Assembly (NCBI RefSeq): GCF_028476545.1
Contig: NW_026731611.1
Coordinates: 771,001 to 835,000 of the forward strand
Direction: 5' to 3'
DNA from: Physella acuta
Lineage: Eukaryota > Mollusca > Gastropoda > Physidae
Length of the DNA stretch: 64,000 nt
Part shown: piece by piece, positions 11,827 through 22,800 of the stretch
Layout: the number at the start of each line of letters is the position of its first letter
Position numbering within the stretch: position 1 is the first letter of the stretch
The notes under the pieces: generated by a model
Seen by the model: the letters and a program-made list of their open reading frames with translations, nothing else
The model's database searches: none
What the model was told of the DNA's origin: nothing
Translations under genes and position numbers: made by a program

Positions 11827-12027
11827 TTAAAACATTACCTTCTGTATCGTATAAAGTAAAAAAAAAATTAAAACATTACCTTCTGTATCGTATAAAGTAA
11901 AAAAAAAATTAAAACATTACCTTCTGTATTGTATAAAGTAAAAAAAAAATTAAAACATTACCTTCTGTATTGTATAAAGTAAAAAAAAAAATAAAACATT
12001 GCCTTCTGTATTGTATAAAGTAAAAAA
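11827..12027. repeat. 41-bp minisatellite, 5 copies
   Basis: Units AACATTACCTTCTGTAT(C/T)G then TATAAAGTAAAAAAAA, 41 bases apart. The poly-A inside each unit is uniform in length except in the last two. Confidence 0.92.
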
Positions 12028-12256
12028 ATTGTCTCGGGTAATTACAAGGAAATTAAAGAAAACAAAAAACATTTTTTATTATCGTTCTCCTTCCCATCTT
12101 CCCACAAACCCATGTCATGTGACCTAGGACTGGGTGTAAGGGAGTAGTGTTTTGTCCAGTTTGTTTTTTAACTGTCAGTTCCGTGGCCACTCATTTTAAA
12201 CGTTATGTTCACAGAACCGATTATACGTACAGTGTAACGTACATGAAGATTTTAAT

Positions 12257-12553
12257 CAGTGGCGTAGCGAGGTCGGGTGTCACCAGGTGCGCCACTTAAT
12301 GGTGTCACCCCCCCCCCCCCACCCCAGAGGCCTAGCGACCCTTCCCGGGGACAGACTTTCAATTTTCGATTTGCACCCCCCTCAGACTTTCGATTTGCAC
12401 ACCCCCTCCCACCTCAAACTTTCGATTTGCACCTCTTAAAACACTATTTAACACTCGAATGAATCACTTAATTAAGTGGAATTATCATTTTGCTATTTTT
12501 TGACTTGGTGTCACCCCCCCCCCCCCTAAATGGTGTCACCCACTACGTCTATG
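12257..12553. mobile_element. hAT-type MITE (GGTGTCACC family) with nested element
   Basis: Left end CAGTGGCGTAGCGAGG and right end CACTACGTCTATG are imperfect inverted repeats. GGTGTCACCCC blocks sit inside both ends. Flanking octamers ATTTTAAT and ATTATACT agree at 6 of 8. A part copy of the CAGAGGCGTAGCGA family begins at about 12326 (CAGAGGCCTAGCGACCC) and runs to about 12440, so one hAT MITE appears to have landed in another. Confidence 0.6.
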
Positions 12554-12558
12554 ATTAT

Positions 12559-13175
12559 ACTAGGCATACTGCCTAGCTTCGCTTAGGTTTTCAAAAACAT
12601 TTGATAATTTGAATAGTAATTATTAGGTGATGGATGAGGCGTGGAGTGCTTAAATGTAAACAGTAATGCTAATTTTAGAGAAGATGTTGTAGGCCTATGC
12701 TCTTTAACATCAGCTTTCAGAAAAAGTGTTCGAAAGTACGCAATTTATAACTAAGATGGAAATAGAACTACAGAGGTTCCATGAACAGTATATCTCATAA
12801 TTTATATTACATTGACTTTTAAAATTAATTTTTTATTTAATTATGATATGTAGCTTAATTAATAACTTATTTTTATCTAAAACAAATGCCATACTTTGTC
12901 GTTTTCTGTTTCTGTTTAAAATAGTATACAATTATTTGAAAAATAATTATTTAAAATGGTTACCTCCCTTGGAAATTAACCGAATGACGTATCTCTGTGT
13001 TTACTTTTTTTTTAAACAAACAGTTACTATGCTTATATAAGAAAATACGATATATAAACATATTTAACGACTACAATAGCTTTTTCCGACGGGATTAAAG
13101 TTTTTTTGTTACCCTCCAGGGTCGGTCTACGACCTCAAATAATATTAACGGGATCGATCGTCAAATTATTTATAT
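12559..13175 (+). mobile_element. Satellite-bearing element, isolated 5' portion
   Basis: Begins ACTAGGCATACTGCCTAGCT, the same 5' start as at 13176 and 53689. It shares further blocks with 13176-13560, notably GCCATACTTTG, AGTATACAA and GTTACCTCCC. It lacks both the 342-base units and the 3' terminal module, and directly abuts the next copy. No protein is encoded. Confidence 0.7.
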
Positions 13176-15803
13176 ACTAGGCATACTGCCTAGCTTCGCT
13201 TAGGTTTTCAAAAAAAGTTGAGAAATTGAATGATTAATTAATAGGCGATTGGCTGTTATGTTAAATGCCTAAATTTATACAGTGGGGTACTTTTTTAGTA
13301 CCCATAAATTGATAGAATATTCGCAACTTATTACTCGCAAGGTTATTAGAACTGAAAGGGCTTTCATAAAAATTATCAATCAAATATATTAAATTACTTT
13401 TGCAATTAATTTTACAATTACAATACAATACAAAACTTAATTTATAACACAATATCCATTTAAAACAATGCTATACTTTATGATTTTTGTTTTTTCTTAA
13501 AAAGAGTATACAAAATATTAAAAAATTGTTACATTAAAAAGTTACCTCCCCTGCTCATAGACCAATTGACCAAATTTCGTATAATGAGAATTTAACTCGC
13601 AGTCATTTTTAGCCCTCTTCGAGGGCTTTAATGCTGACCAACAGGTTTTCCATACGGTCCATCTATCTATAGAGGTGTATGCAAAAAATTGGCCAGTTAT
13701 ACAAAGAGTAAGTACCCTAAAATTTGCGTAGAAATTACCCAGTTTTCCCCATAAAATACAAAGATTATATAGGGAAATACAACTGGTCAGTTTTGACCCC
13801 TTTACGAAGTTTTCCCAGATATGCCGAGTTTTTTGTGACACCCCAATGCGTTCTCCTACCACCTCACAAAATATCAAGGGGGTCGTCGGAGGAAATTTTT
13901 TTTCGTAATAGAGCTCATATAAAGAGAATTTCACTCGCGGTCACTTTTTAGCCCTCGTCGAGGGCTTTGATTGAAACCGACAGTTTTCCCTAAAGGTCAA
14001 GCCATTGACCTAGGAGCATGCAAAAATTAGCCAGATATACTGAGCTTAAGTACCCTAAAGTCTGCGTTGAAATGACCCTCTGTTTTTCCCATAAAATACA
14101 AAGATTATATAGGGAAATACAACTGGTCAATTTTGACCGCTTTACGAAGTTTTCCCAGATATGCCGAGTTTTTTGTGACACCCCTAGGTGTTCTTCTACC
14201 ACCTCACAAAATATCAAGGGGGGTCGTCGGAGGAAATATTTTTTCGTAATAGAGCTCATATAAAGAGAATTTCACTCGCGGTCGCTTTTCAGCCCTCGTC
14301 GAGGGCTTTGAGTGTAACCGACAGTTTTCCCTAAAGGTCAAGCCATTGACCTAGGAGCATGCAAAAAATTAGCCAGATATACTGAGCTTAAGTACCCTAA
14401 AGTCTGCGTTGAAATGACACTCTGTTTTTCCCATAAAATACAAAGATTATATAGGGAAATACAACTGGTCAGTTTTGACCCCTTTACGAAGTTTTCCCAG
14501 ATATGCCGAGTTTTTTGTGACACCCCATGGGGTTCTCCTACCACCTCACAAAATTTCAAGGGGGGTCGTCGTAGGAAATTTTTTTTCGTAATAGAGCTCA
14601 TATAAAGAGAATTTCACTCGCGGTCACTTTTTAGCCCTCGTCGAGGGCTTTGATTGAAACCGACAGTTTTCCCTAAAGGTCAAGCCATTGACCTAGGAGC
14701 ATGCAAAAAATTAGCCAGATATACTGAGCTTAAGTACCCTAAAGTCTGCGTTGAAATGACCCTCTGTTTTTCCCATAAAATACAAAGATTATATAGGGAA
14801 ATACAACTGGTCAGTTTTGACCGCTTTACGAAGTTTTCCCAGATATGCCGAGTTTTTTGTGACACCCCTAGGTGTTCTTCTACCACCTCACAAAATATCA
14901 AGGGGGGTCGTCGGAGGAAATATTTTTTCGTAATAGAGCTCATATAAAGAGAATTTCACTCGCGGTCACTTTTCAGCCCTCGTCGAGGGCTTTGAGTGTA
15001 ACCGTCAGTTTTCCCTAAAGGTCAAGTCATTGACCTAGGAGCATGCAAAAAATTAGCCAGATATACTGAGCTTAAGTACCCTAAAGTCTGCGTTGAAATG
15101 ACCCTCTGTTTTTCCCATAAAATACAAAGATTATATAGGGAAATACAACTGGTCAGTTTTGACCCCTTTACGAAGTTTTCCCAGATATGCCGAGTTTTGT
15201 GTGACACCCCATGGGGTTCTCCTATCACCTCACAAAATTTCAAGGGGGGTCGTCGGAGGAAATTTTTTTTCGTAATAGAGCTCATATAAAGAGAATTTCA
15301 CTCGCGGTTACATTTTAGCCCTCGTCGAGGGCTTTAGTGAAACCGACAGTTTTCCCTAACGGTCAAGCCATTCACCTAAGAGTATGCTTAAAATTAGCCA
15401 GATATACTGAGTTTAAGTACCCTAAAATCCGCGTTGAAATGACCCTCTGTTTTTCCCATAAAATACAAAGATTATATAGGGAAATACAACTGGTCAGTTT
15501 TGACCGCTTTACGAAGTTTTCCCAGATATGCCGAGTTTTTTGTGACACCCCAAGGTGTTCTCCTACCACCTCACAAAATTTCAAGGGGGGTCGTCGGAGG
15601 AATGTTTTTTTCGTAATATAGCCCATATAAGGCGCCGGTCAGTCGAGGTCAGTTTTGACCCCCTCTCCGTAGACTTTTCGGCCAACCGTCACCGGCCCTC
15701 GTGTTCTATCGCCCCAAGGCACCCTCGTGCCAAATTTGACGCGCCTGCGGCGCCGGGAAGTGCCCTATCGGGCACCCGACCACTTTGCTTTATATATATA
15801 GAT
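13176..15803 (+). mobile_element. Satellite-bearing mobile element, full-length copy with 6 units
   Basis: Three parts are visible. A 5' module (13176 to about 13572) opens with the hairpin TAGGCATACTGCCTA. A core of six tandem units follows. A 3' terminal module (15621-15803) is GC-rich and carries the perfect hairpin GTGCCCTATCGGGCAC, ending CTTTATATATATAGAT. The same 5' and 3' modules with no core units occur at 53689-53927, which fixes the element's ends. Hairpins at both ends recall Helitron2/Helentron non-autonomous elements with satellite cores described in bivalves. That classification is inference; no Rep/helicase is present. Confidence 0.75.
13573..15620 (+). repeat. 342-bp satellite, 6 units, dimeric higher-order pattern
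   Basis: Unit starts (CTCATATAAAG) lie at 13914, 14255, 14597, 14939 and 15281, plus a diverged first unit from about 13573. Each unit holds two perfect inverted repeats, AGCCCTCGTCGAGGGCT and (in most) GGTCAAGCCATTGACC, and an invariant block CATAAAATACAAAGATTATA. Units 13914 and 14597 form one subtype (AGGTGTTCTTC, CAAAATATC); units 14255 and 14939 form another (ATGGGGTTCTC, CAAAATTTC). The array therefore amplified as a dimer of about 684 bases. Short open frames on both strands are repeated copies, not genes. Confidence 0.93.
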
Positions 15804-17012
15804 ATCTCATATAAGGAGAATTTCACTCGCGGTCATCTTTTAGCACTGGTCGAGGGCTTGGAGTCTGACCAACAGTTTTTCCATAAGGCCTAGTCATCTA
15901 TAGAAGTGTATGCAAAACATTAGCATGATGTACAGAGGTTAAGTAACGTAAAAATTGTGTTGAAATTACCCTGTTTTTTTCCATAAAATACAAAGATTAT
16001 ATAGGGAAATACGACTGGTCAGTTTTGACCCCTTTACGAAGTTTTCCCAGATATGCCGAGTTTTTTGTGACACCCCAGGGCGTTCTCCTACCACCTCACA
16101 AAATATCAAGGGGGGTCGTCGGAGGAAATTTTTTTCCGTAATAGAGCTCATATAAAGAGAATTTCACTCGCGGTCACTTGTTAGCCCTCGTCGAGGGCTT
16201 TGAGTGAAACTGACAGGTCAGCCGTACGGCCAAGCCATTTACCTATAAACGTGCCGAAAATTAGCGAGATGTAAAGAGGGTAAGTGCCCTAAAATCCGTT
16301 TTGAAATGACCCTCTGTTTTTCCCATAAAATACAAAGATTATATAGGGAAATACGACTGGTCAGTTTTGACCCACTTCCCCATTTTTCCGAGATATGCCG
16401 AGTTTTTTGTGACACCCCAAGGTGTTCTCCTACCACCTCACAAAATTTCAAGGGGGGTCGTCGGAGGAAATTTTTTTTCGTAATAGAGCTCATTTAAAGA
16501 GAATTTCACTCACGGTCACTTTTTAGCCCTCGTCGAGGGCTATGAGTGAAACCGACATGTCTGACCTACGGCCAAGCCATTTACCTATAAGCATGCCAAA
16601 ACTTAGCCAGATGTAAAGAAGGTAAGTGCCCTAAAATCCGTTTTGAAATGACCCTCTGTTTTCCCCATAAAATACAAAGATTATATAGGGAAATACGACT
16701 GGTCAGTTTTGACTCCTTTACGAAGTTTTCCCAGATATGCCGAGTTTTTTGTGACACCCCAAGGCATTCTCCTACCACCTCACAAAATATCAAGGGGGGT
16801 CGTCGGAGGAATATTTTTTTCGTAATATAGCCCATATAAGGCGCCGGTCAGTCGAGGTCAGTTTTGACCCCCTCTCCGTATATTTTTCGGCCAACCGTCA
16901 CCGGCCCTCGTGTTCTATCGCCCGAAGGCACCATCGTTCCAAATTTGACGCGCCTGCGGCGCCGGGAAGTGCCCTATCGGGCACTTGACCACTTTGCTTT
17001 ATATATATAGAT
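15804..17012 (+). mobile_element. Satellite-bearing element, second 3' part with 3 units
   Basis: Directly follows the 3' end of the previous copy. Three 342-base units start at 15806, 16147 and 16489. A second copy of the 3' terminal module follows (16830-17012), again with a GTGCCC..GGGCAC hairpin (TATC loop) and TATATATATAGAT end. It has no 5' module, so this is either a head-to-tail partial insertion or the product of unequal exchange inside the array. Confidence 0.8.
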
Positions 17013-17410
17013 TTACAGTACTGATTATAATTACAGTACTGATTATAATTACATGACTGATTATAATTACAGGACTGATTATAATTACATGACTGATTAT
17101 AATTACAGGACTGATTATAATTACATGACTGATTATAATTACAGGACTGATTATAGTTAGAGACCTGATAATACCTACATAACTGTATACTTACAGAACT
17201 GAGTTTAGCCTACTAACAGAAATGATTATACTTAAAGGACTGATTATACTTGCATGACTGATTATACTTACACGACTAGTTATACTTACACGATTAGTTA
17301 TACTTACACGACTAGTTATACTTACAGAAAATAATATACTTACATAACTGAATATGCTTACAAAACTAGTTGTTCTTACAGGACTAATTATACTTACATA
17401 ACTTATGTCT
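17013..17410. repeat. 18-bp minisatellite, about 8 good plus many degenerate copies
   Basis: Starts immediately at the 3' end of the satellite-bearing element. Units ATTACAGGACTGATTATA with alternating CATGACT and CAGGACT variants (17013-17165). It then degrades into ACTTACACGACTAGTTAT-type units to about 17410. Confidence 0.9.
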
Positions 17411-17687
17411 GGTACGCTAGTTCCGCATTAAAATTCTTTGGCATTATATAGTGATCGGGAAGGAGATCATGCTTTTATGGTGTAATTTTTATCTCATTAT
17501 TTGCTCATTATTTAGATGTTATGAAACACCTTGTAGATACGCCCTTAGGGTCAGTAACTTGGCCATCCAAAGTATTGTACATACAAAAGCAGCTGAAATA
17601 GATCTCAATGAACTTATTAACCCCTTTGCTAACTTGAAAACATGAAGAAAACAGACCATGGGCACCTATTTAAAAATTGTGTTTGGT
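17411..17687. other. Spacer, nothing recognised
   Basis: Short unique-looking tract. A 64-residue open frame here shows no recognisable domain. Confidence 0.4.
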
Positions 17688-17893
17688 TAGTGGCGTCACA
17701 GGTTTTGGTATCACCCTGTGCTTTTACTGAGGATGTTACCACACCCGCCCCCTCCAACAAGGTGTCACCTCTCTCTCACTAGTATTTTATTATTTTAACG
17801 GATAAAACATAGTTTTGACAGTACATCTAAAAAAATTGTCCTAGTATCACGCCGACATGGTGTCACCTTCGTCCCCATCTTGTGACACTACTG
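17688..17893. mobile_element. Possible hAT-type MITE (GGTGTCACC family)
   Basis: Left end TAGTGGCGTCACAGG and right end CTTGTGACACTACTG are imperfect inverted repeats. TGTTTGGT and TGTTGGTT flank them. Interior GGTGTCACC blocks match the element at 12257. Confidence 0.5.
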
Positions 17894-17902
17894 TGTTGGT
17901 TA

Positions 17903-18469
<567 letters not shown>

Positions 18470-18962
18470 CCTCGTCTAATTATTTACCTGAAGTAACTCA
18501 ACACCTCTACTAATTATTTAAAGTGTACTCAATCAAACACCTCGTCTAATTATTTACCTGAAGTGTATTCAATCAACACTTCGTCTAATTACTTACCTGA
18601 AGTGTACTCAATCAACACTTCGTCTAATTACTTACCTGAAGTGTACTCAATCAAACACCTCGTCTAATTATTTACCTGAAGTGTATTCAATCAACACTTC
18701 GTCTAATTACTTACCTGAAGTGTACTCAATCAACACTTCGTCTAATTACTTACCTGAAGTCTGAAGTGTACTCAATCAAACACATCGTCTAATTATTTAC
18801 CTGAAGTGTATTCAATCAACACTTCGTCTAATTACTTACCGGAAGTGTATTCAATCAACACTTCGTCTAATTACTTACCGGAAGTGTATTCAATCAACAC
18901 TTCGTCTAATTATTTACCTGAAGTGTATTCAATCAACACTTCGTCTAATTATTTACCTGAAG
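18470..18962. repeat. 39-bp minisatellite, about 12 copies
   Basis: Units (A/C)CTTCGTCTAATTACTTACCT then GAAGTGTACTCAATCAA, with CCTCGTC and ACTTCGTC subtypes arranged in blocks. The right part is open as a 13-residue repeat. No other coding evidence. Confidence 0.92.
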
Positions 18963-19005
18963 TAAACCAGACGCAGAGTCTGCAAATCGCCCAAGTCTGG
19001 ATTAC

Positions 19006-19222
19006 TTTTTACTTATCTACATTTTTATCTGAATGTTTGTATTATCTACTTTTCTATCTGAATGTTTGTATTTATCTACTTTTCTATCTGAATGTTTGTA
19101 TTTATTTACGTCTGTATCTGAAATGCTTGTATTTATCTACTTCTCTATCTGAATGTTTGTATTTTACTACTTCTCTATCTGAATATTTGTATTTATCTAC
19201 TTCTTTATCTGAATATTTATGA
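19006..19222. repeat. 30-bp minisatellite, about 7 copies
   Basis: Units TTTATCTACTTCTCTATCTG then AATGTTTGTA, 30 bases. It follows the 39-base array almost directly. Confidence 0.88.
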
Positions 19223-19390
19223 ACACAGACTCCGCCTTTTACTATTTACAGGGTTATAAAACATTTTTTTGTCCTTTTTTTCTGCAATGGAGTGTCTCTA
19301 AAAAAATCAATGGGATCTCACACTTGTGTCAGACAACTGGCCATTAGCTCACCCACACTGCTCTACTCTACACATCTAGACTAAGTACTC

Positions 19391-19632
19391 GTGACCTTTT
19401 GAACAATCATTACTTGACGTTTCAAACAATCATCACTTGAAGTTTTAAACAATCATTACTTGACGTTTCAAACAATCATTACTTGACGTTTTAATCAATC
19501 ATTACATGACGTTTTAAACAATCATTAAATGACGTTTTAAATAAAACAATCATTACATGACGTTTTAAACAATCATTAATGACGTTTTAAATAAAACAAT
19601 CATTATTTGACGTTTGCAAATAATCATTATGA
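19391..19632. repeat. 23-bp minisatellite, about 10 copies
   Basis: Units CATTACTTGACGTTTTAAAC plus AAT, with two longer variants containing an extra AATAAAAC insert. Confidence 0.88.
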
Positions 19633-20375
19633 AAACTGTTTAGCCTATCCTGCCAGAGATTGTTGTGCAATAAGATTTATCCTTGCGTGCACTCAGGACG
19701 AAGACTGGGGCTTACCATTCAATTTAAAAAAAATCTAATCCATGAAGTAAATAGACTTGTGTACAAATTCTCTCCCCTCATATCTACCAATTTTATTTAT
19801 TTATTTGACCAACTTTTGGTAATCTTAGTAAAAAAAAAAAATTAAAATTTGAGAAATGTCATTGCCGGTGATTTAATATTCCCATGATGTGTGTGGTGCT
19901 CGGGGACACTTGCACTGGTCAGACTTTTAGATCACCGTCCAGAAGCGCACGGTTCCTACAGGGTAACCAATTGTATGGGCATACATAAATAATGGTGTCG
20001 CATATGGGACAGATCCCCGAAGTATTAAACTCACACCCAGTGTGATCGGGTGGGTGGGGGAGGGTTGGGGTGTGAGGTACAGCTGAAAGAATGAAGTCAA
20101 ACAGGTTTTTTAAAAGGTTTGAATAATGTCGCAAGTCTGGGTCGTTTTAACTTCCAGAAAATGTACATGTCAAACTATCTTTTCAGTGCAAGCAAAGAGT
20201 TTGGCCTTTGATTGGATGCACGTCACGGTAACCTACACTGTAATGACGTTTATTGTTTTAACTGGATGGTCGTGTCGAATGTCAGCAGAAACCTACACCT
20301 ATCTTATTTCCATCATTAAAGAAAGCTACTCGAGATCCTAGAGGAGATTACACAGATATGTTTCACAAATTTGAT
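19633..20375. other. Spacer, no gene recognised
   Basis: Several open frames of 60 to 71 codons exist on both strands, but none has a recognisable domain or a plausible splice context. Confidence 0.45.
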
Positions 20376-20572
20376 GGGATAAACGTGCACATTTTTGGGA
20401 TAAACGTGTGCATTTGTTGGGATAAACTTGTACATTTGTTGGGATGAACGTGTACATTTGTTGGGATGAACGTGTACATTTGTTGGGATAAACGTGTACA
20501 TTTGTTGGGATAAAGGTGTACATTTGTTGGGATAAAAGTGGGTATTTGCTGGGCATTTTTTTGTTGGGATAA
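20376..20572. repeat. 22-bp minisatellite, about 9 copies
   Basis: Units GGGATAAACGTGTACATTTG plus TT, 22 bases, with GGGATGAACG variants in the middle. Confidence 0.92.
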
Positions 20573-21467
20573 ATGGATACTTTTGTATATATCAGTAAAT
20601 ATGGAAAATAAGTAATGACATTAGGAAAAATAAAATATAATCAAAAAGTTTTTACTTATTTAGCAATGCTAGCAAGCTTATTTTCAGCGAAACGGGAATA
20701 TTAATTTTCTAAATCTAACTCCAACAAATATGTTGATTTGAATTAAATGGGTCTCCATTTATATAAACAAACAACAAATGACAAAATAAAAGTTGGTGGA
20801 AAATGTAATACACTACAAACATAATGTAGGTCACCCTAAAAAAAAAACGTCGGCCAAAATAAACTGCTCGTCCATAAACGATTTGCCTTTGGGTTCCATC
20901 ACTTTTTAAAAGCTACACAATCAATAAATTAATATATTTATTTCTTAGGTATGTAGGTCTATATTTGAGAAGAAAAAAATGTATTTATTGAATGATCTGG
21001 GTACTAACACGACAATAATATGTGCCTAACGAAGATCATCGGGTGGGGGGGGGACACCAAAGACCTTACTACAACCAAGGCTCAGGAGGATTCAACGCTA
21101 GTTATTACAATTTTAAAGAATACGGATATAGAATCCCAAGCCGCCCCAACAAAACACGTTACCCAAATAGATAATTTGAAACTATGAATTATCTCAAATG
21201 TGAATACTTTCTAAGCCTCAGAAGTCTCGAAGACAGGGTTTTTGAAAGACCCCACAGTCGTTTTTTTTTAAAGTCGGGACTTAGCTTTGATCGTGTGGAA
21301 TCAATGCTAAGATCAGTATCTATAGATAAAAGAGAAAGTATGTGCGGGTCTATTATTCTGTCTTTTATTCTGTCTTTCATTCTTTTGGAAGTTGATGAGA
21401 ATACTCATAGAAAGGTTTCAACGAAAAAAAAAAACAAATTTCGGAGGAGTGGCAGCCTGGTAGGGTG
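20573..21467. other. Spacer, no gene recognised
   Basis: AT-rich. A 167-codon open frame starting at 21184 runs into the poly-C interior of the next element and has no recognisable domain; its upstream part (21184-21450) remains of unknown status. Confidence 0.4.
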
Positions 21468-21652
21468 CAGAGTTTCTTCCAGGTATCTCTTCGCCCTCCC
21501 CCCCCCCAAAGATCGTCTACCCCCCCCCCCCCGAACGAAATGGAATTTATATAGAATATATATACTTTTACCAGTGTCCGCCCCCCCCCCCCCCCGAAAA
21601 TTTTCTAGTGCCCACCCCTCCCCCGGAGAAAACAAGTCTGGAAGAAACACTG
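21468..21652. mobile_element. hAT-type MITE, TTTCTTCCAG family, copy 2
   Basis: Ends CAGAGTTTCTTCCAGG and CTGGAAGAAACACTG are inverted repeats. A perfect 8-base target duplication GTAGGGTG lies at 21460-21467 and 21653-21660. 185 bases, no transposase, internal poly-C. Confidence 0.92.
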
Positions 21653-21894
21653 GTAGGGTGCGATGGGCACCAAGAGTTAACCTGTGACTATCTTAGCAAC
21701 TGGGATATGCTGATTGGGCGTCCTGCACAACGGTCAAACTGCACCAAGCGAATTCGCCGGTCGGGTGTCTCAGTGCACCCCCGGGTTCCCACATGAACGC
21801 TATAGTATTCGTTTTAAAGAGCACACTACACGGTGGGCCGCTACGATGACTAAACCGAACAAGAAGTCCCACCGGGACCGGCGCCCCTGTGGAT

Positions 21895-22087
21895 CAGAGT
21901 TTCTTCCAGGCATCTCTTCGGAAGAAAGTCTACCGCCCCCCCCCCCCCCCCGAACGAAATGGAATTTATATAGGAAGTATATACTTTTGACAGTGTGTCC
22001 CCCCGGAAATTGTTGTCCCCAACCCCCCCCCCCCCCCCCGAAAATTTCAAGTGCACCCCCGGAGAAAAAAGTCTGGAAGAAACACTG
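21895..22087. mobile_element. hAT-type MITE, TTTCTTCCAG family, copy 3
   Basis: Same ends as copy 2, 193 bases. A perfect 8-base target duplication CTGTGGAT lies at 21887-21894 and 22088-22095. The flanking DNA carries GGTGTCACC-type fragments of another hAT family, so the insertion is inside older repeat DNA. Confidence 0.92.
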
Positions 22088-22234
22088 CTGTGGATGTTTA
22101 ACTGGTGGTCGGGTGTCACCCGGTGCAGTAACTGTGGTTGTCACCTCACCCTCCATAAATTTAGTATTTTCAATTTTGTCTCACCTCTTTCTCTACTATT
22201 TCACTATTCTATATTATTCTATATAGATAAAACA

Positions 22235-22350
22235 CAGTGTTTCAGAATTTTTTCTCGTGGGCGGGTGTCTATAAATTTTCCGGGCGGATACCGTAAAAGT
22301 ATGTTCTATTTAAATTCTACTTCGTTCGGGGAGGGGCGGTAGAAACTCTG
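22235..22350. mobile_element. Degenerate hAT-type MITE, TTTCTTCCAG family, reverse copy
   Basis: Left end CAGTGTTTCAGAATTTTTTC and right end GGTAGAAACTCTG correspond to the family's ends in reverse orientation. The interior TTAAATTCTACTTCGTTCGG is the reverse of the family's GAACGAAATGGAATTTATA block. Flanks ATAAAACA and AAAACATT overlap only partly. Confidence 0.55.
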
Positions 22351-22784
22351 AAAACATTGTTTTGTCAGTAAGTGTTGCGATTTTAAAAAATTTGTTGTCA
22401 CAGACGTAATGATGTCAAACGGCGCTCTTTTAAAATTACTGAGTTTGGTCCTTAAATCTAGATCTACACTAGGCCCAGTGTATTTTAGTTTAGAAAGCCT
22501 ATTGTTTTTGAGTTTCGAACTTTTAAAATTTTTCCTTAAAATTTATTTTTAATAATACATTTAATAACACATTACATTAAAATGCAATTTAAAAGAGAAA
22601 AAAAAAGAAAAAAGCTCAATGTTATAGAATCTATAGCTAACTTTATTTTTCGAAATGCGTAAATAAGGCTAACTTTTTTGGAAAAGCGAAAGTTCAATAA
22701 AATTATCGTCTGCTCAGCTGGATAACGACTACGTTAGGCTTGCTTGTGAATCGCCATCAAAATTTTTTTAATTAAAAAGAAAAA
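22351..22784 (+). other. Region upstream of DDX1 start
   Basis: About 430 AT-rich bases before the DDX1 initiator ATG should hold the 5' UTR and probably the core promoter. I see no TATA box at a convincing distance. A CRE-like GACGTAATGATGTCA lies near 22402. The transcription start cannot be placed from sequence alone. Confidence 0.35.
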
Positions 22785-22800
22785 ATGACTGCATTTGAGG
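22785..22800 (+). CDS. DDX1: DDX1 exon 1 coding part (residues 1-6)
   Basis: Sixteen coding bases give MTAFE plus the first base of codon 6. The donor GTGAAC follows. Chosen because it supplies the conserved DDX1 N-terminus and the exact phase needed by exon 2. A very short first coding exon is also what I recall for vertebrate DDX1. Confidence 0.88.

Noticed and set aside
13542-16835. Many 60-130-codon frames on both strands with similar sequences
   Set aside because: They repeat with the 342-base satellite period and exist on both strands of the same unit, so they are copies of non-coding satellite.
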